In this document: positions 34,242 to 36,719 of the stretch, piece by piece
Layout of the letters: each line of letters begins with the position of its first letter
Position numbering within the stretch: position 1 is the first letter of the stretch
Source of the DNA: Myxococcaceae bacterium
GTDB lineage: Bacteria > Myxococcota > Myxococcia > Myxococcales > Myxococcaceae
Assembly (NCBI GenBank): GCA_017881265.1
Contig: JADGRA010000057.1
Span: forward strand, 1-36,719
Reading direction: 5' to 3'
DNA length: 36,719 nucleotides
Position numbers and translations under genes: made by a program
The notes under the pieces: model-generated
Told to the model about the DNA's origin: nothing
What the model saw: only the letters and a program-made list of their open reading frames with translations
The model's database searches: none

Positions 34242-35513
34242 ATGAAGGTCCACGTCGAGACGCTGTCCCCCATCGAGCGCAAGCTGTCCATCGAAGTCGA
34301 ACCCGACCAGGTGACGGCCGAGCTGGGCCGGGCCTACCACGCGCTCGGCGAGCGCGTGCGTCTCCCCGGCTTCCGGCAGGGCAAGGTTCCGCGCCGCATC
34401 CTCGAGCAGCGCTTCCGGGGCGAGGTCGAGGACGACGTCACCCGTCGTCTCGTCGAGCGCAGCTACCTGAGCGCCATCGCCGAGAACGGCGTGGAAGCGG
34501 TGGGCGAGCCGCAGGTGACGGGGGCCCGGCTAGTCCTGGACGCGCCCTTCTCGTTCCAGGCCACCGTCGAGGTCCGGCCGGAAATCGCCCCCAAGGACTA
34601 CCAGGGCCTGCCGTTGAGGCGCGTCACGCCCAAGGTGGAGGAGGCCCAGGTGGAGAAGCGCCTGGAGGAGATTCGCCAGCGACTCGGGCGCTTGGAACCG
34701 GTGGAGGACAGAAAGACGGCACAGCTGGGTGACTTCGCGGTGGTGGACTACCAGGGGACGGTGGACGGCCAGCCCTTCGAGGGCGGCTCCGGGGAGGCCG
34801 TCACGGTGGAGGTGGCTGCGGGCGAGGTGAGTGCGGGCAACGTTGAGGCGCTCGCCGGCCTGTCCCTGGGCGAGAACCGCGAGGTGTCGGCCACCTTCCC
34901 TCAAGGCCACTCGCGGGCCGGCCAGACGGCCACCTTCCGCTTCACGCTGAAGGGCCTGAAGCGCCGGGTGGTCCCGCCCCTGGACGATGAACTTGCCCGC
35001 GAGGTGGGCGGCGGTCCCACCCTCGACGCCCTGCGCACCCGCATCCGCACGGAGCTCGACACGGCAGCCAAGTCCGAGGCCGCACGGGGGGAGCGGGACC
35101 AGCTGGTGAAGGCCCTCATCGAGCGCAACCCCTTCCCCGTCCCCAAGGCCATGGTGGAGCGGGGCGTGGAGGCGATGCTGGAGGGGGCGCTGCGGTCCCT
35201 GGCCCGCGGCGGGGTGGACCCGCGCGCGCTGAACCTCGACTTCGAGGCCCTCCGCGGCGAGATGCGCCCGCGCGCCGAGACCGAGGTCCGGGGCGCCCTC
35301 CTCCTGGAGGCCATCGCCCAGGCCGAGGGACTCAGCGTGCAGCCGGCCGAAGTCGACGCGCGCATCGAGCAGCTTGCCAAGGAGAGCGAGCAGCCAATCA
35401 GCCAGGTGCGCAAGGCCTTCAAGGAGCCCAGCCAGCGGCGGGGGCTCGAACTGCGCGTCCGAGAGGAAAAGACGGTTGAATTCCTCAGGTCGCGGGCGAA
35501 GGATGACCAGTAA
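34242..35513 (+). CDS. tig: Trigger factor, ribosome-associated chaperone and peptidyl-prolyl isomerase
   Basis: This chaperone of 423 residues binds the ribosome exit tunnel and nascent chains. The N-terminal ribosome-binding domain carries the signature GFRQGKVP at about residues 43-50. The FKBP-type isomerase domain (about 160-245) includes DFAVVDYQGTVDGQPFEGG and FPQGHSRAGQTATF. The C-terminal helical chaperone domain follows (IERNPFPVPKAMVERGVEAM; EVDARIEQLAKESEQ). Length and domain order are standard. The gene is followed at 20 bases by clpP, the common tig-clpP-clpX order. The short leader leaves the ribosome site unclear. Confidence 0.97.
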   Translation: MKVHVETLSPIERKLSIEVEPDQVTAELGRAYHALGERVRLPGFRQGKVPRRILEQRFRGEVEDDVTRRLVERSYLSAIAENGVEAVGEPQVTGARLVLDAPFSFQATVEVRPEIAPKDYQGLPLRRVTPKVEEAQVEKRLEEIRQRLGRLEPVEDRKTAQLGDFAVVDYQGTVDGQPFEGGSGEAVTVEVAAGEVSAGNVEALAGLSLGENREVSATFPQGHSRAGQTATFRFTLKGLKRRVVPPLDDELAREVGGGPTLDALRTRIRTELDTAAKSEAARGERDQLVKALIERNPFPVPKAMVERGVEAMLEGALRSLARGGVDPRALNLDFEALRGEMRPRAETEVRGALLLEAIAQAEGLSVQPAEVDARIEQLAKESEQPISQVRKAFKEPSQRRGLELRVREEKTVEFLRSRAKDDQ

Positions 35514-35532
35514 CCTCTGAGGTCACCGCCCC

Positions 35533-36150
35533 ATGCCCTACATGCCTGTCCCCTACGTCATCGAGCAGACCCACCGCGGTGAGCGGACCTACGACATCTA
35601 CAGCCGCCTGTTGAAGGACCGCATCATCCTTCTCGGCACGGAGATTGACGACGACGTGGCCAATGCCATTGTCGCCCAGATGCTCTTCCTCGAGTCGGAG
35701 GACCCGGACAAGGAGATTAATCTCTACGTCAACTCCCCCGGTGGCTCCGTGACGGCCGGGCTGGCCATCTACGACACCATGCAATACGTGCGGCCCCCGG
35801 TGGCCACCATCTGTGTCGGTCAGGCTGCCTCGATGGGGGCGGTGCTGCTTCTGGCCGGCGCCAAGGGCAAGCGCCAGTCGCTGCCCAACAGCCGCATCAT
35901 GGTGCACCAGCCGATGGGCGGAGCCCGGGGTCAGGCCTCCGACGTGGAAATCCACGCCAGGGAGATTCTGCGAATGCGGTCCATGCTCAATGACCTCATC
36001 GCCAAGCACACCGGGCAGTCTTTGGACCGGGTGGAGAAGGACACCGACCGGGACTTCTTCATGAGCGCCCCGGAGGCCAAGACTTACGGCATCATCGACG
36101 AGGTGGTGTCGGTCAACCGGAAGACCTTGCCCAAGGAGCGGGACCGCTAG
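35533..36150 (+). CDS. clpP: ATP-dependent Clp protease proteolytic subunit
   Basis: This serine peptidase of 205 residues forms the two-ring tetradecamer that degrades proteins fed by ClpX. The catalytic triad is S100 (GQAASMGAV), H125 (MVHQPMGG) and D174 (DTDRDFF), with [15 protein letters not shown] and NSRIMVHQP around the site. The first residues [20 protein letters not shown] match myxobacterial ClpP. GAGGT lies ten bases before the ATG. The gap to tig is 20 bases, so the two genes share a transcript; clpX follows after 141 bases. Confidence 0.97.
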   Translation: MPYMPVPYVIEQTHRGERTYDIYSRLLKDRIILLGTEIDDDVANAIVAQMLFLESEDPDKEINLYVNSPGGSVTAGLAIYDTMQYVRPPVATICVGQAASMGAVLLLAGAKGKRQSLPNSRIMVHQPMGGARGQASDVEIHAREILRMRSMLNDLIAKHTGQSLDRVEKDTDRDFFMSAPEAKTYGIIDEVVSVNRKTLPKERDR

Positions 36151-36188
36151 TGGCGCCGGGGGGCAGAGTGCGGTCGGAGGTGGGAGCG

Positions 36189-36256
36189 GTTAGCTAACAA
36201 CAGGCAGCGACACATGGGGACGAACAGGGGCGTGGACCCGGACCTCGTCCCCCCAT
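36189..36256 (+). promoter_or_regulatory. Palindrome and hairpin in the clpP-clpX gap
   Basis: A perfect 10-base palindrome GTTAGCTAAC (36189-36198) is followed by a potential RNA stem GGGGACGA (36216-36223) / TCGTCCCC (36245-36252). Both lie in the 141-base gap before clpX. They could be a regulator site and a leader structure; no T-run follows, so it is not a simple terminator. Confidence 0.35.
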
Positions 36257-36291
36257 ACCATCTGACCGGCAGGGCATCGCCCGGGGGCATC

Positions 36292-36719
<428 letters not shown>

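Noticed and set aside
35510-35526. Imperfect dyad GTAACCTCTGAGGTCAC between tig and clpP
   Set aside because: The loop is too short for an RNA hairpin, the symmetry is broken at one position, and it covers the tig stop and clpP ribosome site by necessity; likely chance.
36214-36291. Upstream in-frame ATG for clpX
   Set aside because: It would add 26 Gly/Pro-rich residues before the zinc domain, unlike ClpX proteins; the ATG at 36292 gives the normal N-terminus.

Overview
The window is chromosomal DNA of a high-GC Gram-negative bacterium, most likely a myxobacterium or close relative (Myxococcota/Deltaproteobacteria). The evidence is the very high GC, the ClpP and trigger factor sequences, many two-component and sigma-54-type regulators, many lipoproteins and outer-membrane proteins, and tRNA genes without an encoded CCA. 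No species is claimed. No insertion sequence, phage gene or CRISPR array was seen.

Layout. (1) 1-4330, minus strand: a translationally coupled TetR / membrane-fusion protein / RND pump operon that runs off the left edge, with a TetR promoter and candidate operator at its head. (2) 4372-9582: a GT39-type membrane glycosyltransferase, a charged hypothetical protein, a REC-PAS-kinase-REC hybrid histidine kinase and a transglutaminase-like/TPR lipoprotein. (3) 9673-11652: tRNA-Lys(CTT) with its promoter, then an outer-membrane porin behind a sigma-54 promoter, closed by a terminator. (4) 11723-22238: a sensor kinase/NtrC-type regulator pair, divergent from a five-gene operon encoding a tripartite RND efflux system (OMF, MFP, RND) plus two tandem SPFH/prohibitin-like lipoproteins. 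(5) 22254-31362, all minus strand: a YeiH/UPF0324 membrane protein, an MHS-family (MFS) transporter, a degenerate and truncated acetyl-CoA-synthetase-like protein, an NtrC-type regulator, a CbrA-like symporter/sensor-kinase fusion and a small membrane protein. (6) 31494-36719: a PlsC-type acyltransferase, a SSAT-like GNAT acetyltransferase, two small lipoproteins, tRNA-Leu(TAG), and the housekeeping tig-clpP-clpX cluster, with clpX cut by the right edge.

The main discovery candidate is a small sigma-54 regulon visible in the DNA. The porin (10206), the synthetase-like gene (26676, minus) and the MHS transporter (25034, minus) each carry a -24/-12 promoter (GG-N10-GC). At a nearly constant distance upstream (73 or 74 bp between the elements) each also carries a dyad of the form GTTACC-N3-GGTAAC, exact in two cases and imperfect in the third, followed by a second half-site. 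A CbrA/CbrB-like pair (symporter-domain kinase plus sigma-54 activator) is encoded directly next to two of the three targets. I infer a carboxylate or nutrient sensing and uptake circuit: outer-membrane porin, inner-membrane symporter and a synthetase-like protein that appears to have lost its catalytic motifs. The ligand is unknown.
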